This document shows, piece after piece, positions 49,386 through 56,842 of a stretch of DNA of 64,000 nucleotides (positions are counted from its first letter, which is position 1; every line of letters starts with the position of its first letter). The notes below the pieces were generated by a model. The model saw only the letters and a program-made list of their open reading frames with translations. It was not told the DNA's origin and made no database searches. Both the position numbers and the translations under genes were made by a program. This DNA comes from PALSA-612 sp963846915 (GTDB taxonomy: Bacteria > Actinomycetota > Thermoleophilia > Gaiellales > Gaiellaceae): contig CAWJXV010000003.1 of assembly GCA_963846915.1 (NCBI GenBank), positions 18,517 to 82,516 on the forward strand, given 5' to 3'.

Positions 49386-50090
49386 CTAGGAGGGAGTCGG
49401 GTTCTTCGCGGGCGAGACCTTGTAGCCGACGCCCCACACGGTGACGATCGGCGACGCGTCGCCGAGCTTGCGCCGGAGCTGACGGACGTGGACGTCGACC
49501 GTGCGCGTGTCCCCGGCGAAGGTGTAGCCCCAGACGCGCTCGAGCAGCTGGTCGCGGGTGAGCACGAGGCCGCGGTGGTCGAGCAGCTCCCAGAGGAGGT
49601 CGAACTCCTTCGGTGCCAGCTGGATCTCCTCCTCGCCCACGCGCACCTCGCGCCGGCCCGCGTCGACGGTGAGGTCGCCGTGGCGGATGACCGCGCTCTC
49701 GGCCTGGCGGCGCTCGGGCGTCGAGCGGCGGAGGATCGACTTGACGCGCGCCACCAGCTCGCGGGGGTTGAACGGCTTCGTCATGTAGTCGTCGGCGCCG
49801 ACCTCGAGGCCGATGATCTTGTCGACGTCCTCGTCTCGGGCGGTCAGCATCAGGATCGGCACGTCGGACGTCTTGCGAATGCGCCGGCAGACCTCGATGC
49901 CGTCGATGTCCGGCAGCATCAGGTCGAGGATCGTCAGCGACGGCGGGTCGGACGAGACCTGGTCGAGCGCCTCGGCGCCCTTGCCGACCGTCCGCACGGT
50001 GTAGCCGGCGTTCTTGAGGTAGAGCGCGACGAAGGACGCGATCGAGCTCTCGTCCTCGACGATCAGGATCGATTCAGAGGTCTGTGCCAT
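49386..50090 (-). CDS. OmpR-family response regulator
   Basis: A 234-residue regulator with an intact receiver: Glu12-Asp13 acidic pair, phosphoacceptor Asp56 (TILDLMLPD) and Lys105 (MTKPF). The winged-helix output domain follows from about 135 (QLAPKEFDLLWELL, RTVDVHVRQLRRKLG). It is the partner of the adjacent HAMP kinase. ATG at 50090; no good ribosome binding site is seen. Confidence 0.94.
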   Translation of the reverse strand: MAQTSESILIVEDESSIASFVALYLKNAGYTVRTVGKGAEALDQVSSDPPSLTILDLMLPDIDGIEVCRRIRKTSDVPILMLTARDEDVDKIIGLEVGADDYMTKPFNPRELVARVKSILRRSTPERRQAESAVIRHGDLTVDAGRREVRVGEEEIQLAPKEFDLLWELLDHRGLVLTRDQLLERVWGYTFAGDTRTVDVHVRQLRRKLGDASPIVTVWGVGYKVSPAKNPTPS

Positions 50091-50118
50091 CTAGCGAGGA
50101 TGCCAGAAGGCGGGGACG

Positions 50119-50640
50119 CTACCCCGCGACCGGGCTCGAGATCGGGACGCGGGTGGGGAGCGGCGGCATCTGCTGGAAGTCTTCCTCGCAGAAGCTGGCG
50201 GCGTCGACCGAGAACTTGTTACCGGTGATGTCCGGGAGGAAGCCACCGACCGAGAGCACGGCCGCGCCTTTGCCTGCGACGCTCAGGTCGATGAACTGTG
50301 CGTTGATGATCAGCTTCGTCGGGCCCGTGGCACGGAAGCGCACGGAGTCGGCGGGGCCATACTTCCAGATGTGGTCGGTGGCGACCGCCTTCGTGAAAGT
50401 CACACCGGGAACGATCGGCAGCTTCGGAGCGCCCCCCTGGTCGTTGTAGACCAGGTAACCCGACTGGAAGCGCCCGAAGATCACGCCACGTGTGAGCGTC
50501 ACCGTGACCTTGCCGAACCCCTGCGAGACGACGAGGCAGCCGTCGCCGGGAGTGCTCGACCGGGCGCTCCCGCCAGGCGCGGTGATCCCGGCGACGAGTC
50601 CGGTGACGATGAGCACTGCTGCGCAGAGATAAGGGCGCAC
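50119..50640 (-). CDS. secreted hypothetical protein
   Basis: A 173-residue exported protein of unknown function. Signal peptide at 1-26 (hydrophobic VLIVTGLVAGITA, cleavage after GSA). The mature part is beta-rich (KVTVTLTRGVIFGRF, LIINAQFIDLSVAG) with two Cys (near 35 and 155) that could form a disulfide. GTG start with TAGCCT 6 nt upstream, suggesting leaderless expression. It ends 28 nt before the response regulator start but may be a separate unit. Confidence 0.7.
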   Translation of the reverse strand: MRPYLCAAVLIVTGLVAGITAPGGSARSSTPGDGCLVVSQGFGKVTVTLTRGVIFGRFQSGYLVYNDQGGAPKLPIVPGVTFTKAVATDHIWKYGPADSVRFRATGPTKLIINAQFIDLSVAGKGAAVLSVGGFLPDITGNKFSVDAASFCEEDFQQMPPLPTRVPISSPVAG

Positions 50641-50720
50641 GGACTCAGGCTATCGCCGCGCAGTGTGCCGAGCTTGAGCGGTATGTAAAGAAAGTGTGAT
50701 CGGGGCAGGATCTCGCGTCG

Positions 50721-51920
50721 TTACGGCGACGAGTGCTGGAGCGCACCGTAGGTGTAGATCCCGGTTGGATTCCAGAGCAGGAACCCCTTTGCATGCATTG
50801 CGCGTGCGGCGTCGATCTGCTCGCCGACCTGCTCGAGGCCGTAGCCGACATTGATCGTGAAGTCCTGCAGCCAGGGGACGATCCGCACCTTCTCGCCCCG
50901 CGTCTGGCGGTTGAAGTCACGCAGCGAGTGGACGACGGTCGCGTACGGGAACGCCTCAGGGTCGATCAGGTTGTATTCGCCCTGGTTGTAGTGCGACGGG
51001 TAGACCATCGGGTAGATCGCGTCCAGCACCCGGCCGATCCTGTGCGGCGCCTGCCCGATCCCGAGGTCGCGGGACGCCGAGAGGCCGAACACGTCGGCCG
51101 AGACCCGCACGCGGAACTTGTGCAGGCGCCCGACGGCGTACTCGAAGAACCTGTCGATCGTCACCGCGCGCGGCTCGGCGCGCTTGTGGGGGTAGACGAT
51201 CACAGAGAGGTCGCCGTCGGTCGGGAAGCGGACATAGTCGAACTGGATCTCGTCGAAGCCGGCCTTCGCCGCGGCGACCGCGACGTCCGTGTCGTACTTC
51301 CAGACGCGCGGGTCGTACTCGTTCGCCCAGCCCCAGCCGCTCGAGGTCTTCCAGACGCCGCCGTTCTTGCTCTGGATGCCGAGGCCGGGAGCGCCGTTCG
51401 TGAGCGTCGGGTCCTGGAAGACGACGACGCGGCCGATCAGGTAGATGCCTGCGCGATGCGCTTCTCGCACGATTTTCTTGGCGTCGTAGTAGGGCCGCGC
51501 CGCTCCGACCTTCTTCGCGAGGGCGGGCGTGTCCGAGTCGACGAAGCCGACGTAGCCGTTCTCGTCCTTGACATCGAGTTCGATCGTGTTCAACCCGTGC
51601 GACGCGAGCGCGAAGTAGGTCTCGATCTTGCCGGGGATCGACGCGAGGCCCTCGGTGACGTGTACACCGCGGATCTCGGCCGGAGGCTGGACCTTGAACG
51701 CACTGATCGCGCGGGCGTGGGTCGGCGCCTTCGGCACCGACTGCGCCGTCGAAGCGCCGTGACCGCGCGACGAGAAGTATGTGCCCCCGCCGGCGATCGC
51801 GGCGACGAGCGCGGCGATGACGAGGAACGCGACTGCTCTTCTCCGGCGGCGGCGTCGATGCGACTGCTGACGCCGCTCGCGAAAGCGGTCGTTCGGGTCG
51901 ATTCGGTCGTGGAGGAACAT
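50721..51920 (-). CDS. putative glycoside hydrolase, DUF4015
   Basis: A 399-residue membrane-anchored protein. Basic N terminus with a run of Arg, one transmembrane helix at about 29-47, then a TIM-barrel-like domain: EIRGVHVTEGLAS, NTIELDVKDENGYVGF, DEIQFDYVRFPTDG, VSADVFGLSAS, DAIYPMVYPSHY and GFLLWNPTGIYTYG. This matches the DUF4015/GH13-like family of putative cell-surface glycosidases. Last gene of a four-gene minus-strand operon. Confidence 0.85.
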   Translation of the reverse strand: MFLHDRIDPNDRFRERRQQSHRRRRRRRAVAFLVIAALVAAIAGGGTYFSSRGHGASTAQSVPKAPTHARAISAFKVQPPAEIRGVHVTEGLASIPGKIETYFALASHGLNTIELDVKDENGYVGFVDSDTPALAKKVGAARPYYDAKKIVREAHRAGIYLIGRVVVFQDPTLTNGAPGLGIQSKNGGVWKTSSGWGWANEYDPRVWKYDTDVAVAAAKAGFDEIQFDYVRFPTDGDLSVIVYPHKRAEPRAVTIDRFFEYAVGRLHKFRVRVSADVFGLSASRDLGIGQAPHRIGRVLDAIYPMVYPSHYNQGEYNLIDPEAFPYATVVHSLRDFNRQTRGEKVRIVPWLQDFTINVGYGLEQVGEQIDAARAMHAKGFLLWNPTGIYTYGALQHSSP

Positions 51921-51931
51921 CCTGAGGGGCT

Positions 51932-53026
51932 CTAAACGCTATGTCCTCGGGGCCTTGCTGGCAACCCGTCCGCGTCCCGGCGGAAACCCGTCTCGGACAG
52001 CCTCGGCGAGAGCGGGCTCGCGGGCAGTCCCGGCGCCGGCACCGGGTCGTTGAATCCCCCCGGAGCAACGTCGTTCGGCCCGTCGGCGCTGAACAGCGAG
52101 GCCAGGTACTGGATCTGCCCACGGCCCGGGCCGAGCTCGAACTGACCGCCCCCGTACACCACGATCGAGCGCTCGCGGCAGTAGTCGTACGTGTCGAGGA
52201 GCGCGCGCAGGCTGCCGAACCGAGACGGCTTTACGTTCAGCCCGCGCGGGGCGAACGGGAGCGCCTCGACGTCGGCGACGGAGTGGATGATCGCGTCCCA
52301 GGTGATGCGGGCACGGTGCGGCTCGAGCACGGCGTCGGCGTCGGGGCTCGACAGGTCGGGGTCCTCGATCCACGCCTCCGGAAAGCCCTCGGCGACGAGC
52401 CGGTAGAGCGCGGTGTCGGCCGGCTGGTCGACGATCGTGCCGCGGTAGGCGCCCTTCAGGTCGACGGTCGCCACTGCGCCGAGGCCGTTCAGGCGCGCCA
52501 CGAGCGCCTCGTCCCAGTCGCTCGTCGGGTCGAGCTTGAAGCGGGTCCCGGGATAGCCCTCGAGCAGGTCGAGCACGCGCTCGATCGCCGGCGGCTCGCC
52601 GAGCCGCAGCGAGACGACGAAGGAGACAGGGCGCGGATCGATCCCGAGTGCAGCGGCAAGCGTCGTGCCGGCCTGCCTGAGCGCGAGATCGAGCGCCGCG
52701 CTCTCGAAGGCCCAGCGTCGGTAGTGGCGCCAGCCGTCGACGCTCGGCGCCGAGTCCGGGAAGAGGTCGAGCGAGCCGAGGAGCTCCGAGAACGCGTCGA
52801 GCGTGAACGTCCCCGCGAGGTCGTGCACCGGGCCTGCGCGCTGCAGAAGCTCCTGCTCTCCGGCGTCGTACGTGACGTCCTCGCCGACCCCGATCTCGTC
52901 CCCGCCGTGGATCGAGACGACCGTCGTCTGCCGTGTGAACCCGCTGGAAACGTCCTGGCGCAGCTCGGCGAGGCCATAGCCCTCGACCTCGAGCGGCAGC
53001 CCGGCGACGGCGTCGTAGGTGCTCAT
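51932..53026 (-). CDS. enolase-superfamily enzyme of unknown substrate
   Basis: A 364-residue protein of the mandelate racemase/muconate-lactonizing/o-succinylbenzoate synthase group. Metal ligands fit Asp in ATVDLKGAY, Glu in AWIEDPDL and Asp in RITWDAIIHS; Lys residues are in TRFKLDPTS and LNVKPSRFGS. The KxK motif is degenerate (KLD), so it may not be a true OSB synthase. ATG overlaps the antiporter stop (ATGA). Confidence 0.78.
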   Translation of the reverse strand: MSTYDAVAGLPLEVEGYGLAELRQDVSSGFTRQTTVVSIHGGDEIGVGEDVTYDAGEQELLQRAGPVHDLAGTFTLDAFSELLGSLDLFPDSAPSVDGWRHYRRWAFESAALDLALRQAGTTLAAALGIDPRPVSFVVSLRLGEPPAIERVLDLLEGYPGTRFKLDPTSDWDEALVARLNGLGAVATVDLKGAYRGTIVDQPADTALYRLVAEGFPEAWIEDPDLSSPDADAVLEPHRARITWDAIIHSVADVEALPFAPRGLNVKPSRFGSLRALLDTYDYCRERSIVVYGGGQFELGPGRGQIQYLASLFSADGPNDVAPGGFNDPVPAPGLPASPLSPRLSETGFRRDADGLPARPRGHSV

Positions 53027-54021
53027 CGGAAAGCGATCACGGCAGCGAAGGCGATGTAGAGAGCGACGATCACGGCGCCCTCGGATCGGCGCACGCCTTC
53101 GCCACGGTAGCTCAGGACGACCGCGACGACGGTCATCCCGACCAGCCACCAGACGGAGAAGGTGACGAGCCCGCCCGCCGCGCCGAGCGTGAAGAAGAGC
53201 GCCGGGATCGCGATCCCCGCGAGAACGTTGAGGCTGTTCGAGTTGAACGCCTCGCTCACCGTCGCCGAGCCGCGGCCGTGCACCGCAAGCCTCACGGCCG
53301 TGAGCAGGTTCGGGAGACTGGTGAGCGCGGCGAGCACGAGCGTTCCGATGATCACATCCGAGACGTTCCAGTGGTGGCCGAGATCGGTCGCGGCGCGCAC
53401 CATGCCGATGCTCCCGAGCACGATGCCGGCAAGCGACACGGCGAGATCCGCGACGTCGCGGCGGGTCGCCGGAGGCGCGACCTCGCCCGTCTCCAGATCG
53501 CTGACCTCCTCGCGTACGGCTTCGACGAGGAAGTCGCGGAAGCGCTTCCCGGGCACGAGCGCCCGGATCCGCCCCGGCCTGACCGAGAGCGCGACGACGT
53601 AGGGGACGAGCACAGCGAGGAGCAGCACCGTCGCCGGCGCGGCGTCGATCGCACCCAGGACGAGCGCGGCTCCGAGCGCCGTGACGGCGAGTGCGACCCC
53701 GCCGTTCAGGAGCAGGCCGTGCCTGTGGATCCGCACGTAGCCGGCGACGAGCGCGCTCAGCCCGAGCAGCGCGGCCAGGTTGAAGACGTTCGAGCCGACG
53801 ACGACGCCGACGCCGATCTTGGAGTCGCCGGCGACGAGCGCGGTGACTGCCGCCGCGATCTCAGGCGCGTCGGCCCCGAGCGCGGTGAGGATGCCGTGCA
53901 GGCCCTCGGACGCGCCGATCCGCTCGCTGGCGCGGTCGATCTGGCGCGCGAATGCGACGGTGGCGATCAGCGTCAGCGGGACGCTGACGCAGAAGACGGC
54001 GATGGCGACCTCGGTGGACAC
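53023..54021 (-). CDS. CaCA-superfamily sodium/calcium exchanger
   Basis: A 332-residue membrane exchanger of the YrbG type with about ten hydrophobic segments. Alpha-repeat 1 is LGADAPEIAAAVTAL with VVVGSNVFNLAALLG; alpha-repeat 2 is TSLPNLLTAVRLA with SEAFNSNSLNVLAG. The second repeat lacks the usual Glu (SLPNL in place of S-x-PE), which may alter ion selectivity. GTG start; 18 nt after the dehydrogenase gene. Confidence 0.85.
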   Translation of the reverse strand: MSTEVAIAVFCVSVPLTLIATVAFARQIDRASERIGASEGLHGILTALGADAPEIAAAVTALVAGDSKIGVGVVVGSNVFNLAALLGLSALVAGYVRIHRHGLLLNGGVALAVTALGAALVLGAIDAAPATVLLLAVLVPYVVALSVRPGRIRALVPGKRFRDFLVEAVREEVSDLETGEVAPPATRRDVADLAVSLAGIVLGSIGMVRAATDLGHHWNVSDVIIGTLVLAALTSLPNLLTAVRLAVHGRGSATVSEAFNSNSLNVLAGIAIPALFFTLGAAGGLVTFSVWWLVGMTVVAVVLSYRGEGVRRSEGAVIVALYIAFAAVIAFR

Positions 54022-54039
54022 CCGCGCGCGGTGTGGGAA

Positions 54040-54894
54040 CTACCGCTCGTAGGTGTAGAAGCCGCGGCCCGTCTTGCGGCCGAGCAGTCCCGCTTTCGCC
54101 ATCGCCACGAGCCTGGGCGGCGGGGCCATCCGCGGCTCGCGCAGGCTCTCCCAGAGCGCCTCGGAGGCGTGCACGTGCACGTCGATGCCGATCAGGTCGA
54201 CGAGCGCGCAGGGCCCGATCGGCCAGCGCGTGCCGTGCAGCATCGCCTTGTCGAGATCCTCGGGCGTCACGCCGGCCTCGTCCAGCACGCGCACGCAGTC
54301 GTTCAGGAGCGGGATCAGCACGCGGTTGACGACGAAGCCCGGCGTGTCGGAGCAGCGAATCGGCTCCTTGCCGATCCGGGCTGCGAACTCGTACGCCGCG
54401 TCGTGGACGGCCGGGTCGGTCAGCTGCGTGCGCACGACCTCGACCAACGGCATGACGGGCGCAGGGTTGAAGAAGTGCATGCCGACGACGCGCTCGGGCC
54501 GCTCGGTCGCCGCCGCGATCTCTGTGACGGAGAGCGCCGAGGTGTTCGTAGCCAGGATCGCCTCGGGCGAGACGATGCGCTCGAGTATGGCGAAGAGCTC
54601 CTTCTTCGCATCGACCTGCTCGACGATCGCCTCGATCACGAGGTCGCATTTCCCGAGCTCGTCCAGGTCGGTCGCGAGCCGAAGGCGGCCGAGCGCGGCG
54701 TCCATCTCGTCCTGCGTCAGCCGCTCCTTCTCGACGCCGCGCGCCAGGTAGCGCTCGATCGTCGCCCGTCCGCGTTCGGCGAGCTCGGGCGTCACCTCCC
54801 GCCCGACGGCGTCCACGCCCGCCTGGATGCACACCTGGGCGATGCCGGCACCCATCGTGCCGAGCCCGACCACGCCGACGGTCCGGATCTCCAC
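54040..54894 (-). CDS. 3-hydroxyacyl-CoA (3-hydroxybutyryl-CoA) dehydrogenase
   Basis: A 284-residue NAD enzyme of beta-oxidation or butyrate metabolism. GVVGLGTMGAGIAQ is the Rossmann loop, LVIEAIVEQVDAKKELF and GMHFFNPAPVMPLVEVV the core with the catalytic His, and TPGFVVNRVL the C-terminal domain junction. GTG start with TAGGAT 6 nt upstream and no Shine-Dalgarno. Heads the operon with the exchanger, the enolase-fold enzyme and DUF4015; no functional link is obvious. Confidence 0.93.
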   Translation of the reverse strand: MEIRTVGVVGLGTMGAGIAQVCIQAGVDAVGREVTPELAERGRATIERYLARGVEKERLTQDEMDAALGRLRLATDLDELGKCDLVIEAIVEQVDAKKELFAILERIVSPEAILATNTSALSVTEIAAATERPERVVGMHFFNPAPVMPLVEVVRTQLTDPAVHDAAYEFAARIGKEPIRCSDTPGFVVNRVLIPLLNDCVRVLDEAGVTPEDLDKAMLHGTRWPIGPCALVDLIGIDVHVHASEALWESLREPRMAPPPRLVAMAKAGLLGRKTGRGFYTYER

Positions 54895-54928
54895 GCGCCG
54901 ATCCTAGATCAGCGCGCCGGGCCAGGCG

Positions 54929-55009
54929 CTACGCGTGCCGCGGGCCGTGCAGAACGGCGATCCGGCGGCGGTGCTTGCGCCGGAAGAAGCTCATCACGAA
55001 CGTGGTCAT
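54929..55009 (-). CDS. possible 26-residue basic peptide
   Basis: An ATG at 55009 follows GGGAGGGC closely and opens a 26-codon frame (MTTFVMSFFRRKHRRRIAVL and six more residues). The peptide has a short hydrophobic N terminus and a run of Arg/His. The Shine-Dalgarno spacing is too short to be ideal. It may be chance. Confidence 0.25.
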   Translation of the reverse strand: MTTFVMSFFRRKHRRRIAVLHGPRHA

Positions 55010-55044
55010 GCCCTCCCATCGGCAGGAACGACACGGCCCTGAAG

Positions 55045-55076
55045 CTCGTGCGAGGGGTTCGATTCCCTACACTCCG
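55045..55076 (+). other. tRNA 3'-end remnant, tRNA-Pro-like
   Basis: GGGGTTCGATTCCCT has the TpsiC arm pattern (stem, TTCGATT loop, stem) and is followed by ACACTCCG, which matches the 3' acceptor strand of proline tRNAs (CACxCCG). No matching 5' strand or anticodon arm is found upstream, and one T-stem pair is mismatched. It may be an integration scar or a decayed gene. Confidence 0.3.
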
Positions 55077-55084
55077 GGCACCGC

Positions 55085-55594
55085 GTGAGCCCGATCTTTC
55101 GACGTTCCGGATCCCGGGCGAGGAGCACGATCCCGCCTGCGGGCGTGCTGCGCCGCGAGCGGCGCGCGCTGCTCAAGTTCCGCGAGGAACGGCTGCGCGA
55201 CCTCGGCGGACTGCTGCTCGAGATGTTCCGTCGGGACCATTTCCGCGAGGACCTCGTGCGCGAGCGCTGCCAGGAACTGCTCGAGGTCGACGACCAGCTG
55301 GCGGCAATCGACTCGCTGCTCGGCCTCTCGTGGACGCCCCCCGAGCCCGCGCGCTGCGCGTGCGGGGCACCGCTCGGCGAGGACGCGCGCTTCTGCGCCA
55401 CGTGCGGGCGCTCGGTCGGCCCGGCCCCACGCCAGTGCGCCGCATGCGGGAACGGCCTGACCGAGGACGCGGCGTTCTGCACGCGCTGCGGTCTGCGAAC
55501 AGACGCTCGCGCCGTGCGCATGCCCCAGCCTGCGGCCGAGCTCGAGGCGGCCGGGCCTGGGCCGGAGCCCGCCGCCGAAGCCGCCGAGAGCTAG
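55085..55594 (+). CDS. double zinc-ribbon protein
   Basis: A 169-residue cytoplasmic protein: basic N terminus, helical middle (LRDLGGLLLEMFRRDHFRED), then two zinc ribbons at about 89-107 (CACGAP...FCATCG) and 114-137 (CAACGN...FCTRCG), and a Pro/Ala/Glu tail. GTG start. The next gene begins 1 nt after its stop and also has a zinc ribbon. Probably a scaffold or regulator; function unknown. Confidence 0.75.
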   Translation: MSPIFRRSGSRARSTIPPAGVLRRERRALLKFREERLRDLGGLLLEMFRRDHFREDLVRERCQELLEVDDQLAAIDSLLGLSWTPPEPARCACGAPLGEDARFCATCGRSVGPAPRQCAACGNGLTEDAAFCTRCGLRTDARAVRMPQPAAELEAAGPGPEPAAEAAES

Positions 55595-55595
55595 C

Positions 55596-56183
55596 GTGGC
55601 CATCCCCCCCGCTCCCGTCTGCCGCACGTGCGGCGCTCCGGCCGAGCCCGGCCAGGAGTACTGCCTCGAGTGCGGCAACCGACTGGTCCCTGCCCGTCGC
55701 GCGCCTGCGATCGCGGCCTGGATCGTCCCTTCACTCGCTGCCCTCGCCGTGGCCGCAGCCGGGGCCGCGGCGGCGATCGCAGCCACGAACGGTACCGCCG
55801 AGAACGGCACCTCGGCCGTCGTCGCCGTCTCCCCGCTCCGCCCCGCTCCGCCCCCGCCGCCGAAGTCCACGACGGCCAGGCCATCCACGACCAGGACGGG
55901 ACCCCACCTGATCTCGTGGCCGGCCGGCAACGGCTACACGGTCGTCCTCGCGACGATTCCGCTCGCGCAGGGAGCGCCCGCGGCACGGGCGAAAGCGCAG
56001 CTCGCGCTGAAGCGCCGGCTGCCGAAGGTGGGCATCCTCGTCTCGTCGAGCTACCCGAGCCTTCAGCCCGGCTACTACATCGTGTTCAGCGGGATCTTCG
56101 CGTCGCTCGAGGAGGCGCAGTCGTCGCTCGACACCGCCAAGGCGGCGTTCCCGGCGGCCTACGCCCGCCCGATCGTGCGCTGA
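55596..56183 (+). CDS. membrane protein with zinc ribbon and SPOR-like domain
   Basis: A 195-residue protein. Zinc ribbon Cys9, Cys12, Cys23, Cys26; transmembrane helix at about 38-62; a Pro-rich linker (PLRPAPPPPPK); then a C-terminal domain with YTVVLATIP, SSSYPSLQPGYYIVFSGIF and ASLEEAQSSL, which resembles a SPOR peptidoglycan-binding fold. The SPOR part suggests a role at the septum. GTG start, coupled to the preceding gene. Confidence 0.72.
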   Translation: MAIPPAPVCRTCGAPAEPGQEYCLECGNRLVPARRAPAIAAWIVPSLAALAVAAAGAAAAIAATNGTAENGTSAVVAVSPLRPAPPPPPKSTTARPSTTRTGPHLISWPAGNGYTVVLATIPLAQGAPAARAKAQLALKRRLPKVGILVSSSYPSLQPGYYIVFSGIFASLEEAQSSLDTAKAAFPAAYARPIVR

Positions 56184-56228
56184 GACGGGTCCGCAACGTT
56201 CTCTCGGCAGCAAACGATAGTCCGGACT

Positions 56229-56257
56229 TTGTAACAGGGCCCCAAAGATAGTAGACT
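56229..56257 (+). promoter_or_regulatory. promoter TTGTAA-17-TAGACT
   Basis: TTGTAA (56229-56234), a 17-nt spacer and TAGACT (56252-56257) lie about 90 nt upstream of the 150-residue protein gene at 56345. The match to the sigma-70 consensus is good. Confidence 0.55.
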
Positions 56258-56344
56258 CCGCCGAGGCAGGCTCCACAGAAACCCTTAATCTCTTCTCAAC
56301 GAGCCTTTTCGAGCCGCTAACAGGGATCCGAGATACTGAGGACG

Positions 56345-56797
56345 ATGGACGATCGAGTCGCCGAGATCCAGGCCGGTATGTATCAGTATTCGAGAGCCAT
56401 CTACCGGTCGATTAAGGACCTGACCGACCCGTACGTCGATCCGGCCACCCAACTGGGGTACCGCCGCGCCGTCCTCGACTCGTGCGAGCAGACGATGGAG
56501 CGGCTGGCCACCGATCCGCACTACTTCGCGAATCCTGACCGGACCCTCTTCCAGGACATCCGGCGCTACTTCCCGATCACGAACCAGGCGCAGGTGGCCT
56601 GGGCCGTGAACAAGGTCGTCTGCGCTGCATGCGACTTCATCCAGGAGCAGATCGAGGCCGGAGCCTTCGACGGCGGCGTTGCCCGCTGCCGCGCGACGAC
56701 CCGTAAGGGCAAGCCGTGCCAGCGGACGCCGCTGCCCGAGCGCGAGTACTGCCCGTCGCATCAGCACCTCGAGCAGCGCTCGAAGGTCGCCGCTTAA
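56345..56797 (+). CDS. hypothetical protein with C-terminal CxxxT-G-xxC zinc motif
   Basis: A 150-residue protein of unknown function. The helical N-terminal part (YQYSRAIYRSIKDLTDPYVD, DSCEQTMERLA) is followed by a small Cys/His motif, CRATTRKGKPCQRT and then YCPSH, found in many short bacterial proteins. Starts at ATG with GAGGACG upstream. It lies 45 nt before pafBC, perhaps as a partner. Confidence 0.65.
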   Translation: MDDRVAEIQAGMYQYSRAIYRSIKDLTDPYVDPATQLGYRRAVLDSCEQTMERLATDPHYFANPDRTLFQDIRRYFPITNQAQVAWAVNKVVCAACDFIQEQIEAGAFDGGVARCRATTRKGKPCQRTPLPEREYCPSHQHLEQRSKVAA

Positions 56798-56842
56798 GCG
56801 CCGTTCAGTCGTCCGGGGCCGAGGCTGTAAGCTCGGGCCTCG

